From Ruminococcus sp. (GTDB lineage Bacteria; Bacillota_A; Clostridia; Oscillospirales; Ruminococcaceae): a stretch of DNA of 6,504 bases. Shown one piece after another: positions 1 to 5,736 of this stretch. Position 1 is the first letter of the stretch. Each line of letters opens with the position of its first letter. The stretch lies in NCBI RefSeq assembly GCF_016283395.1, contig NZ_JAEEMU010000001.1, positions 1 through 6,504 on the forward strand, read 5' to 3'. Under the pieces are notes generated by a model. That model was not told the DNA's origin, searched no databases, and worked only from the letters and a program-made list of their open reading frames with translations. The position numbers and the translations under genes are program-made.

Positions 1-839
1 GCTTCAAGATAATGTCCGAAGACATCGCCGACAAGCACGGGGTTTATTCCCTGCACGATGACGGCACATGGGACTTCGGCAACGACCACCCTATCGTAAA
101 CTGGGATCACGAGACAAACAAGTCAAGCTACCCTATGGAGCGTTCACTCAGCTCCGCATTTATAAATTCAAGCAATATATTCTTTGCAAAGGCTTTTGAT
201 ACTATCGGCGAAGAAGCTGTACTCAGCGATCTTCAGACAATTTTCCACTTCGGTAAGGACGACGCATACGATATACACTGCGATTTCGGCGACCTTAGCA
301 ACAATATTGAGATAGAGGATATAGACGACCTGCGCAGAAGCGCATTCGGTCAGTCAAAGGTGCTCACCTGTCCTATCTTCCTTGCAGCACTTGGCAGAGA
401 AGCCGTATTCGGCGATATGGTAACACCTTTCGTACTTAAAGCAACTGTTGACCCTGCCGACGGCAGAACAAAGACAGGCGACGGCTCAAAGGCATATGAC
501 GTTATCGCTTCTATCCCTGTTGAATGTCGTGACAATCTCCTCAACGGTATGAGCGGTGTTGCCTCTGATGTAGGCGTATACGCAAACGGCAACTACAGCT
601 TCTACGCAAAGACAGGTACAGCCGAGGGCTGGAGAGGCGATTACCTCTATATTACAGGCTGTGCAAAGAACAACAACGGCACAGGCTCGGAGACATACGA
701 CAACTATGATAACTACGGCGAAACAGGTTCATATGTACTGGTAATGGAGGTGCAGAATCCACAGGCTCACGGCTTTGAATTTGCATCTCAGTCCGCAGGA
801 CTTTACAGCGGTATCCTGAACATCGTTGCAGGAAATTAA
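1..839 (+). CDS. Penicillin-binding transpeptidase, C-terminal part (5' truncated by window edge)
   Basis: D,D-transpeptidase domain of a class B penicillin-binding protein, an extracytoplasmic enzyme that cross-links peptidoglycan stem peptides. Reading starts at base 3 (Phe-Lys-Ile-Met). Alignment to the intact paralogue downstream puts the window edge inside the SxxK motif: the Lys is visible at bases 6-8, the catalytic Ser is lost. The apparent ATG at 12 is therefore an internal Met. The SxN motif (Ser-Ser-Asn, 168-176) and the KTGT motif (609-620) are intact, so the visible 278 residues look functional. By eye more than half of the residues match the second copy, with blocks such as DDLRRSAFGQ and ALGREAVFGDMV nearly unchanged. 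It differs by a four-residue insertion before CDFG. It stops with TAA just upstream of an intrinsic terminator. The family call is firm; the exact cellular role (elongation, division, sporulation or specialised) cannot be told from this part. Confidence 0.9.
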   Translation, partial: FKIMSEDIADKHGVYSLHDDGTWDFGNDHPIVNWDHETNKSSYPMERSLSSAFINSSNIFFAKAFDTIGEEAVLSDLQTIFHFGKDDAYDIHCDFGDLSNNIEIEDIDDLRRSAFGQSKVLTCPIFLAALGREAVFGDMVTPFVLKATVDPADGRTKTGDGSKAYDVIASIPVECRDNLLNGMSGVASDVGVYANGNYSFYAKTGTAEGWRGDYLYITGCAKNNNGTGSETYDNYDNYGETGSYVLVMEVQNPQAHGFEFASQSAGLYSGILNIVAGN

Positions 840-855
840 AAACGTTTTTTAAGAT

Positions 856-890
856 ATTCCCTTTTGTATTTGCAGAAGGGAATTTTTTTA
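856..890 (+). terminator. Intrinsic terminator of the first transpeptidase gene
   Basis: A perfect 8-bp stem, ATTCCCTT (856-863) with AAGGGAAT (876-883), can be extended inward by wobble pairs and is followed directly by a run of seven T (883-889). It begins 17 bases after the stop codon. This separates the two paralogues into different transcription units, which fits the promoter found just downstream. Confidence 0.85.
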
Positions 891-909
891 TATTCTTTTT
901 TAAAACGTA

Positions 910-938
910 TTGACGAAAAGAGAAAAAAAATGTATAAT
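910..938 (+). promoter_or_regulatory. Sigma-A promoter of the second transpeptidase gene
   Basis: The -35 box TTGACG (910-915) is separated by exactly 17 bases from a perfect -10 TATAAT (933-938). The upstream stretch 883-905 is A/T-rich and could act as an UP element. The expected transcription start is near 945, leaving a leader of about 60 bases. The -35 box also supplies a TTG that could be misread as an early start codon of the downstream gene. Confidence 0.85.
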
Positions 939-951
939 AAAAAAAGAGAGA

Positions 952-975
952 TTTCCCACTGATTTAAAGTGGAAA
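952..975 (+). other. Small hairpin in the leader of the second transpeptidase mRNA
   Basis: CCACT (956-960) pairs with AGTGG (968-972) around a 7-base loop. TTT (952-954) and AAA (973-975) extend the stem past a single bulged C at 955. It lies near the predicted 5' end and leaves the ribosome binding site at 990-994 free, so it may simply protect the transcript. No riboswitch fold is recognised. Confidence 0.3.
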
Positions 976-989
976 AAGCTAATATATAC

Positions 990-994
990 AAGGA
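990..994 (+). promoter_or_regulatory. Ribosome binding site deciding the ATG at 1006
   Basis: AAGGA ends 11 bases before ATG 1006, a slightly long but usable spacing. There is no comparable site before the TTG at 910, which lies inside the -35 box and would not be transcribed from this promoter. Confidence 0.6.
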
Positions 995-1005
995 CGGTAA
1001 TCATA

Positions 1006-2475
1006 ATGATTTTCAGGGGAAGATGGCTTATTCCGCTGCTTGCAGCAGCGGCGGTATTGTCGTTTCCGTCCTGTTCAGCGGAAGTAGGAAAAGTTACGAT
1101 AAACCGCGACTCTGATTCAAGCTCACAGCAGGAAAACATCGGGGCACAAGCCGCTACGACAACAGAGGAAACAACAACGACCACTACTACAACAACACTG
1201 GTATACAGAGGTAATATCTACGATACTAACTATAACCTTATAACATACGGCACTTACGCCGACGAAAACCAGGATCAGCGTTTTTACGGCGAAGGCTGCG
1301 GTTATTCATTCAGCAACTTAATAAGTGCGGCATCGGCAGGCTTAGACGATGTTTTCGGTGATATTCTGCGTACAAATAATCCCACACCCGTTGACGGGAA
1401 GGCTAACGTGGGACAGTCGGTACGCCTTACTGTAGACGCAAATGTTCAGAACGCACTTTCAACATATATGGCAAATATGGGCATGGCAGGCTCAATAGTA
1501 GTAATGAGAACAGACGGCTCACTGCTGGCTGAGGTATCCTATCCAAACTATGATCCTGAGCTGTTCGATGCCGACCCGTCATACGGCGAATGTCTTATGG
1601 GCGGTACTATTGCAAACAAGGCTTTCCAGAACGCTTCACCCGGCTCATGCTTCAAGATAATGTCAGAGGTAATTGCCGACAAAAACGGCATAACCACTCT
1701 TTACGATGACGGCACATGGGTAGACAGCGGTGCTACTATAGTCAACTGGGATCACGATACGGGATATTATCCTGTTCCAGAGAGAACTCTGACATCTGCA
1801 TTCGTAAATTCAAGCAATATATTCTTCGCCAAGGTATTCGACACACTCGGCGCAGAACAGGTGCTTGCAGACCTTAACGATATATTCCATTTCTGCGACC
1901 CTATCCAGTGCGATTTCGGACCTATCGAGAACAATATCGAGATATACTGCCTTGATGATCTGCGCAGAAGCGCGTTCGGACAGGCTTATGTCCGCACCTG
2001 CCCCATATACCTTGCAGCTCTCGGCAGAGAAGCGGTATTCGGCGATATGGTAAAGCCGTTCATCATGCAGCAGGTGGTGGATACCAACGATCCGTACACC
2101 CAGACTGTCAAGGGAAGTACTCCATATGAAGTACTCGGAAGCATACCAGAGAACTGCCGCGGCAATCTTCTTGAGGGTATGCGCGGAGTAGCAAGCAATC
2201 TCGGACTTTATGTCCCCGAAAATTATGAGTTTTACGCTAAAACTGGCACTGCTGAAACAGGTGCAGGAGATTATCTGTACATAACAGGCTGCCTTAAAAA
2301 CATTTATGACCGCACAGGCGAAAAGATCACTTATTCAAACTATGATGAATACAAGGCAAGCGGTTCATACATAATTGTTATGCAGCTGCAAAATCCTGCG
2401 GCTTTCGGATTTGATTTTGCCAGCCAGACAGGCTATCTCTATCAGGGTATAATCGACACCGTGCTTGCTTACTGA
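1006..2475 (+). CDS. Exported penicillin-binding transpeptidase (class B PBP-like, 489 aa)
   Basis: Peptidoglycan D,D-transpeptidase acting outside the membrane. From ATG 1006 the protein opens with a short basic segment and hydrophobic core (residues 1-22) ending in FPSC at Cys23. This could be a membrane anchor, a signal peptide or a non-canonical lipoprotein signal. A polar stretch and a Thr-rich linker (51-64) follow, then the RGNIYD block (68-73) typical of the start of the class B PBP ectodomain. The active site is complete: Ser214-Cys-Phe-Lys217 (SxxK), Ser269-Ser-Asn271 (SxN) and Lys412-Thr-Gly-Thr (KTGT), with normal spacing. The length suits short PbpA-type class B enzymes, with little room for a large dimerisation domain. 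ATG 1006 was chosen over TTG 910 because the latter is the -35 box. The gene is monocistronic between its own promoter and a terminator-like hairpin. It is paralogous to the truncated gene just upstream. The precise role is unknown; no FtsW/RodA partner is in view. Confidence 0.9.
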   Translation: MIFRGRWLIPLLAAAAVLSFPSCSAEVGKVTINRDSDSSSQQENIGAQAATTTEETTTTTTTTTLVYRGNIYDTNYNLITYGTYADENQDQRFYGEGCGYSFSNLISAASAGLDDVFGDILRTNNPTPVDGKANVGQSVRLTVDANVQNALSTYMANMGMAGSIVVMRTDGSLLAEVSYPNYDPELFDADPSYGECLMGGTIANKAFQNASPGSCFKIMSEVIADKNGITTLYDDGTWVDSGATIVNWDHDTGYYPVPERTLTSAFVNSSNIFFAKVFDTLGAEQVLADLNDIFHFCDPIQCDFGPIENNIEIYCLDDLRRSAFGQAYVRTCPIYLAALGREAVFGDMVKPFIMQQVVDTNDPYTQTVKGSTPYEVLGSIPENCRGNLLEGMRGVASNLGLYVPENYEFYAKTGTAETGAGDYLYITGCLKNIYDRTGEKITYSNYDEYKASGSYIIVMQLQNPAAFGFDFASQTGYLYQGIIDTVLAY

Positions 2476-2520
2476 TTATTAAAACGCCATATACAACAAA
2501 ATAAACCAATATAGACGTAT

Positions 2521-2550
2521 AGCCCCGATGCATTGAACTCCTTCGGGGCT
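2521..2550 (+). terminator. Terminator-like hairpin after the second transpeptidase gene
   Basis: A perfect GC-rich 8-bp stem, AGCCCCGA (2521-2528) with TCGGGGCT (2543-2550), has a 14-base loop and lies 45 bases past the stop codon. The following AATTTATTG is only a weak U-tract, so termination may be partial and read-through into the hairpin array downstream is plausible. Confidence 0.55.
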
Positions 2551-2600
2551 AATTTATTGCATGACTCACCACATAACTTGCTGAGCGTATGAACGGGATT

Positions 2601-2771
2601 CCAAAGGGACTGTGTTCCTTTGGCGGAGTCCAGAGACGGCGTCTCTGGTCGCTGTTCCCAGCTTTTAAAGAACAGCGAAATAATACGAAGGCGCATCGCA
2701 AGGGTGAATTCCGAAAACAATCCAGTGAATTGTTTTCGGAAGAGGGACGCCTTGCAAGAGAAGGCGTCCCT
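2601..2771. repeat. Composite array of five consecutive hairpins, possible structured RNA or REP/MITE-like element
   Basis: Five different inverted repeats follow one another. (A) 2601-2610 with 2614-2623: 10 bp, one G:U pair, 3-base loop. (B) 2630-2637 with 2641-2648: 8 bp, 3-base loop. (C) 2649-2657 with 2670-2678: 9 bp, 12-base loop. (D) 2709-2721 with 2729-2741: 13 bp, perfect, loop CCAGTGA. (E) 2743-2753 with 2761-2771: 11 bp, perfect, loop GCAAGAG. D and E are separated by a single base, and about 30 unpaired bases lie between C and D. CCAG recurs at the start of B, in the loop of C and in the loop of D. None is followed by a U-tract on either strand, so they are not ordinary terminators. 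The single G:U pair in A would be a C-A mismatch on the other strand, which slightly favours a + strand RNA. I have a general impression that similar hairpin mosaics occur between genes in Ruminococcaceae genomes, but I cannot verify it here. Confidence 0.75.
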
Positions 2772-2851
2772 AATTGAACGTTGAAGATGCCGCCATCTAT
2801 AATCGTCTAAATTTCTATATTAGCAACACGGTTATCCGCCCGTTATTTATA

Positions 2852-3481
2852 TCATATGCCTTTTACTTCTGTATAATAATATACTGCAAGCTGAGTCCTG
2901 TCGCGGAGCTCGAGCTTGTCAAGGAGATTGCTTATGTAGTTGCGGATAGTGCCCTCCCCGAGGAAGAGCTTGCCCGATATCTCTTTATTGCTCAGTCCCT
3001 CTGCAACAAGCTCCATTATCTCGCGCTCCTTGTCGCTGATACCATGAGCAGCAAAGTCATACCGCTCCTTGGGCTTCATAAGCTCAGGGAGCTTGTTCAT
3101 TATGGTATTGCCGTAGACGCTCTGTCCGCCCATGACAGTTTCAAGTGCAGGTACTATGCCGTCAAAGTCCTGCTTGAGTATGTATCCCTTTGCGCCCATG
3201 TTCAGTGCCTTGATGATGTACTCATCATCTGAGAATGTGGTGAGGTAGAGTATCTTAGCGTCGGGGAACTCTTTCAGTATGACCTCGCCTGCCTCTATAC
3301 CTGTCATGCCCTCCATGCGTATATCCATAAGTATAACATCAGGTCTGACGTTCCTGTATAGCTCTATTGCTTCATTTCCGCTTGAACCCATAGCGGTAAC
3401 AGTTACCTTGCCCGAATTTTCAAGTATAGTCTTTAACGACAGAGCTACGAGCTTGTCGTCATCTATTACGATAATGTCCAT
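2852..3481 (-). CDS. NarL/FixJ-family response regulator with LuxR-type DNA-binding domain (209 aa)
   Basis: Cytoplasmic two-component transcription regulator. The receiver domain (about 1-120) keeps all key residues: the acidic cluster Asp7-Asp9, phospho-acceptor Asp53 (in LMDIRM), Thr81 and Lys103. The LuxR-type helix-turn-helix spans about 147-205. Its recognition region GTIRNYIS followed by LDKLELRDRTQLAVY is of the kind seen in regulators of ABC exporters such as LnrK, YvfU and DesR. The start at 3481 is set by AAGGAG (3487-3492) five bases upstream. An in-frame ATG at 3547 would lie upstream of this gene's own -10 and -35 boxes and is rejected. The gene diverges from the ABC transporter operon and shares a control region with it, so it probably regulates that operon. 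No histidine kinase is adjacent: downstream lies the hairpin array. The kinase may be encoded elsewhere or beyond the right edge. Confidence 0.93.
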   Translation of the reverse strand: MDIIVIDDDKLVALSLKTILENSGKVTVTAMGSSGNEAIELYRNVRPDVILMDIRMEGMTGIEAGEVILKEFPDAKILYLTTFSDDEYIIKALNMGAKGYILKQDFDGIVPALETVMGGQSVYGNTIMNKLPELMKPKERYDFAAHGISDKEREIMELVAEGLSNKEISGKLFLGEGTIRNYISNLLDKLELRDRTQLAVYYYTEVKGI

Positions 3482-3486
3482 AATTG

Positions 3487-3492
3487 CTCCTT
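3487..3492 (-). promoter_or_regulatory. Ribosome binding site of the response regulator
   Basis: On the - strand this reads AAGGAG, five bases before the ATG at 3481. It fixes the start of the regulator 22 codons inside the longest open frame. Confidence 0.8.
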
Positions 3493-3512
3493 TATGCCGT
3501 GATCTTTTCATT

Positions 3513-3541
3513 ATTATATCATAGCGGTACATTTTTTTCAA
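3513..3541 (-). promoter_or_regulatory. Sigma-A promoter of the response regulator
   Basis: On the - strand, TTGAAA (3536-3541) and a perfect TATAAT (3513-3518) are separated by 17 bases. The expected transcription start is near 3506, giving a leader of about 25 bases. It looks constitutive in strength. The palindrome at 3552-3563 lies just upstream of its -35, centred about 51 bases from the start of transcription. Confidence 0.8.
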
Positions 3542-3551
3542 GTACACAATG

Positions 3552-3563
3552 TGACAAATGTCA
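3552..3563. promoter_or_regulatory. Candidate operator palindrome between the divergent promoters
   Basis: TGACA-AA-TGTCA is a perfect 5-bp inverted repeat with a 2-base centre, the symmetry expected for a dimeric regulator. Its centre (3557.5) is about 65 bases upstream of the expected transcription start of the ABC operon, a usual distance for an activator. The divergent NarL-family regulator is the natural candidate ligand. The overlapping TGTGA-N6-TCATA (3550-3565) also resembles a CRP/FNR-family site, so the binding protein is not certain. Confidence 0.5.
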
Positions 3564-3587
3564 TATGCAAAAACTGACTCCAGACAC

Positions 3588-3616
3588 TACAAAAAGCTTT
3601 TCAGCTGAGGTATAAT
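3588..3616 (+). promoter_or_regulatory. Promoter of the ABC transporter operon with weak -35
   Basis: A perfect TATAAT lies at 3611-3616, with an expected transcription start near 3623. The hexamer 17 bases upstream, TACAAA (3588-3593), matches the -35 consensus at only three of six positions. The spacer contains the palindrome AAAAGCTTTT (3592-3601), overlapping the last bases of the hexamer. A good -10 with a poor -35 is typical of activator-dependent promoters. Confidence 0.65.
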
Positions 3617-3649
3617 GATTACAGTAAAACACAACAGGGAGGATTTACC

Positions 3650-4600
3650 ATGGAAAACACAGTTATCAAAATAAATAATCTTGTAAAACGCTACGGCGAT
3701 CTTATCGCACTGGATCACCTTGATCTTGAAATAAAGCAGGGGGAGGTATTCGGACTTCTCGGACCGAACGGCTCGGGCAAGACCACTACCATAAACTGCC
3801 TTCTGTCACTTCTTGCCTTTGACAAGGGCGACATCGAGATATTCGGTAAGAAGATGACTCCCGTAAGCTACGATATCAAAAAGGAAATAGGCGTTATCAT
3901 GCAGAATGTCACTGTTTTTGATGAGCTTACAGTTTACGAGAATATCGACTACTTCTGCGGACTCTATATCAAGGACAAGGCAAAGCGCAAGGAATATGTT
4001 GAGGAAGCAATAAAGTTCGTAGAACTGGGGGATTTCAGAAAGTTCTATCCGAAAAAGCTTTCGGGCGGACTTCTCCGCAGACTCAATATCGCCTGCGGTA
4101 TCGCTCACAAGCCAAAGCTCATAATCCTTGACGAGCCCACAGTTGCAGTTGATCCTCAGAGCAGAAACCGTATCCTCGAAGGCATACAGGAGCTCAACAG
4201 AAACGGTGCTACAGTCATCTATACCTCGCACTATATGGAAGAGGTAGAGCAGATATGTACCCGCATAGCTATCATGGACAAGGGCAGAAAGGTGGCTGAG
4301 GGCACCAAGGACGAGCTCAAACGTATGATAAAGAATACTGAGACCATAACCATTGAGATACTGGAGATACCCGACAGTGTGCTTAAGGAGATAGCAGGGC
4401 TGACCCATGTTTACGATACGGATTACAGCGACGGAAAGCTTGCAGTGTACTGTTCTGGCGGCAAGCACAATCTCACAAGAGTGCTTGAAGTGCTGCAGAA
4501 TAACGAGCTGGGCTTCGGAAGAGTATATACCGAGCTGCCTACGCTGAACGATGTATTCCTTGAAATTACGGGTACTGCACTCAGAGACAAGGAGGAATGA
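3650..4600 (+). CDS. ABC transporter ATP-binding protein, drug/lantibiotic-export type (316 aa)
   Basis: Cytoplasmic ATPase that drives an ABC-2 type exporter, probably together with the two permeases encoded next. All nucleotide-binding motifs are present: Walker A GPNGSGKTT (38-46), Q-loop Gln85, signature LSGGL (137-141, with Leu in place of the usual Gln, a common variant in this subfamily), Walker B LIILDEPT (157-164), D-loop VAVD (165-168) and switch His194. The last 95 or so residues form the accessory C-terminal domain usual in drug-export ATPases. ATG 3650 is preceded by AGGGAGGA (3636-3643), with GGAGG seven bases from the start. The gene is first in the operon and overlaps or abuts the next by a few bases. 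By architecture and neighbours it resembles LnrL of Bacillus linearmycin resistance; CcmA/BcrA-type ATPases are close alternatives. The substrate cannot be read from the sequence. Confidence 0.93.
   Translation: MENTVIKINNLVKRYGDLIALDHLDLEIKQGEVFGLLGPNGSGKTTTINCLLSLLAFDKGDIEIFGKKMTPVSYDIKKEIGVIMQNVTVFDELTVYENIDYFCGLYIKDKAKRKEYVEEAIKFVELGDFRKFYPKKLSGGLLRRLNIACGIAHKPKLIILDEPTVAVDPQSRNRILEGIQELNRNGATVIYTSHYMEEVEQICTRIAIMDKGRKVAEGTKDELKRMIKNTETITIEILEIPDSVLKEIAGLTHVYDTDYSDGKLAVYCSGGKHNLTRVLEVLQNNELGFGRVYTELPTLNDVFLEITGTALRDKEE
4591..4595 (+). promoter_or_regulatory. Ribosome binding site deciding the first permease start
   Basis: GGAGG lies inside the last codons of the ATPase gene. It is one base from ATG 4597 but seven from ATG 4603. 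Seven bases is exactly the spacing used by the ATPase gene and by the second permease gene, so 4603 is preferred. Confidence 0.7.
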
Positions 4601-4602
4601 CC

Positions 4603-5736
4603 ATGTTCATGCATATCCTTAAATATGAGCTGAAAAACGGTCTGCGTACAAAAGACCTTATCATATGGCTCATACTCTTTCCTATAATCCTCGGCACTTG
4701 TTTTAAAATAGCTTTCGGAAGCATTTACGAAAAGACCGAGAAATTCAGCTCAATCCCCGTTGCCATAGTTGAAGAAAGCGAAAATGCTGCTTTCAAACAG
4801 GTCATCGAGGGCATTGAAAAATCTGATGAACCCTTCCTCAAAGCCAGCTTTGTGGATAAGGAAAAGGCTGAAAAGATGCTTGACGACGGCAAGGTAGAGG
4901 GAATAATCTTTACTTCCGACAATATCAGCCTTACAGTAAAGGAAAAGGGCATACGCGAGACAATGCTGAAATCCTTTATCGAGCAGTATAAAGTTCGTGA
5001 AAAAATAGCTATGGACGCTATAAATACTGCTCCCGAAAAGGCACAGGAGGTCATCGCTTCACTCACATCTGAGACAGCTTCTACGTGCAGGGATATACCC
5101 CTTACACAGGGCAACCCCGATATGTATATACAGTATTTCTATAATCTTATCGCTATGGTGGCAATGTTCGGCTGTATAACAGGTATGCATATCACTATGC
5201 AAAATCAGGCAAATCTTTCACCTCTTGGTGCAAGGAACAACTGCTCACCTGTACCGAAATCAATAAATATAATCGCTTGTCTTACAGGCAGCTTTATAAT
5301 GCAGACAGTATGTATGCTGATTTGCGTTACTTATCTTGCATTCATTCTTAAAATAGATTTCGGCGACAGACTGTGGCTGGTTTATCCTTCGGCTATACTT
5401 GGCGGTATCACAGGCGTTTCATTCGGTTTCTTCGTAGGTTCACTGGCTCGTGTAAGCGAAAAGGCAAAGAGTGCGATACTTATTTCTATATCAATGCTGC
5501 TGTGTTTTTGCAGCGGTCTTATGATGGGCAATATGAAGGCTATTATTGCAGCAACGATACCGTGGTTCAATAACATCAACCCCGCAGCAGTGATTTCCGA
5601 CTGCTTCTACTGCCTCAATATCTATGAGGACTATGACCGTTTCATATCAAAGCTCATAACTATGGCAGCAATATCCGTTATGTTTATAGTTCTTGGCTTT
5701 GTGACTTCAAGGAGGAAGAAATATGCAAGTATTTAA
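4603..5736 (+). CDS. ABC-2 type permease, first subunit (377 aa)
   Basis: Membrane subunit of the exporter. The topology is that of the ABC2_membrane_3 type: one N-terminal transmembrane helix (about 19-35), a large extracytoplasmic domain (about 40-173), then about five helices (near 177-199, 221-249, 259-282, 291-312 and 348-370) and a basic tail (SRRKK). The loop after helix 2 carries ARNNCSPVPK (Cys214). A matching R-x-N-C-S stretch appears at the same place in the second permease. ATG 4597 overlaps the ATPase stop (ATGA), but the ribosome binding site spacing favours ATG 4603, two bases after that stop. Either way the genes are translationally coupled. It probably pairs with the next gene product as a heterodimer, as LnrM does with LnrN. 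The transported compound is unknown. Confidence 0.88.
   Translation: MFMHILKYELKNGLRTKDLIIWLILFPIILGTCFKIAFGSIYEKTEKFSSIPVAIVEESENAAFKQVIEGIEKSDEPFLKASFVDKEKAEKMLDDGKVEGIIFTSDNISLTVKEKGIRETMLKSFIEQYKVREKIAMDAINTAPEKAQEVIASLTSETASTCRDIPLTQGNPDMYIQYFYNLIAMVAMFGCITGMHITMQNQANLSPLGARNNCSPVPKSINIIACLTGSFIMQTVCMLICVTYLAFILKIDFGDRLWLVYPSAILGGITGVSFGFFVGSLARVSEKAKSAILISISMLLCFCSGLMMGNMKAIIAATIPWFNNINPAAVISDCFYCLNIYEDYDRFISKLITMAAISVMFIVLGFVTSRRKKYASI

Larger units (their letters stand above)
2476..2851. other. Convergent intergenic region without a supportable gene
   Basis: This 376-base gap lies between the 3' ends of the + strand transpeptidase gene and the - strand regulator gene. It contains the terminator-like hairpin (2521-2550) and the five-hairpin array (2601-2771). 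I see no clear signal in 2551-2600 or in 2772-2851; the latter is A/T-rich, with only 4-bp inverted repeats and no U-tract terminator for the regulator. Open frames crossing the gap lack ribosome binding sites and have the composition expected from inverted repeats. Confidence 0.7.

Noticed and set aside
910..1005. TTG start at 910 adding 32 residues to the second transpeptidase
   Set aside because: This TTG is part of the -35 box of a consensus promoter with TATAAT 17 bases on. The added residues are Lys-rich and would push the signal segment inward, and ATG 1006 has an AAGGA site.
1156..1197. ACN-rich stretch as a slippage microsatellite or phase-variation tract
   Set aside because: Thr codons are mixed (ACA, ACG, ACC, ACT) with Glu codons between, so it is a protein linker and not a pure nucleotide repeat.
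2601..2771. CRISPR array or tRNA cluster
   Set aside because: The stems differ from each other, there are no direct repeats with regular spacers, and no cloverleaf or CCA-like acceptor end can be drawn.
2743..2771. Last hairpin of the array as terminator of the response regulator
   Set aside because: No T-run follows the stem in either direction, and it lies about 80 bases past the regulator stop codon.
2589..2777. 62-codon + strand open frame across the hairpin array
   Set aside because: It has no ribosome binding site, and its sequence is explained by the inverted repeats.
2774..3232. 152-codon + strand open frame opposite the response regulator
   Set aside because: It is antisense to a well-supported regulator with intact receiver and HTH motifs and has no ribosome binding site.
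3482..3547. 22-residue N-terminal extension of the response regulator
   Set aside because: The extension spans the gene's own -10 and -35 boxes. Receiver domains start at the MDIIVIDDD position, which has a proper ribosome binding site.
3806..4468. 220-codon - strand open frame opposite the ABC ATPase
   Set aside because: It is a shadow of a gene with all ABC motifs in place; its translation shows no recognisable domain.
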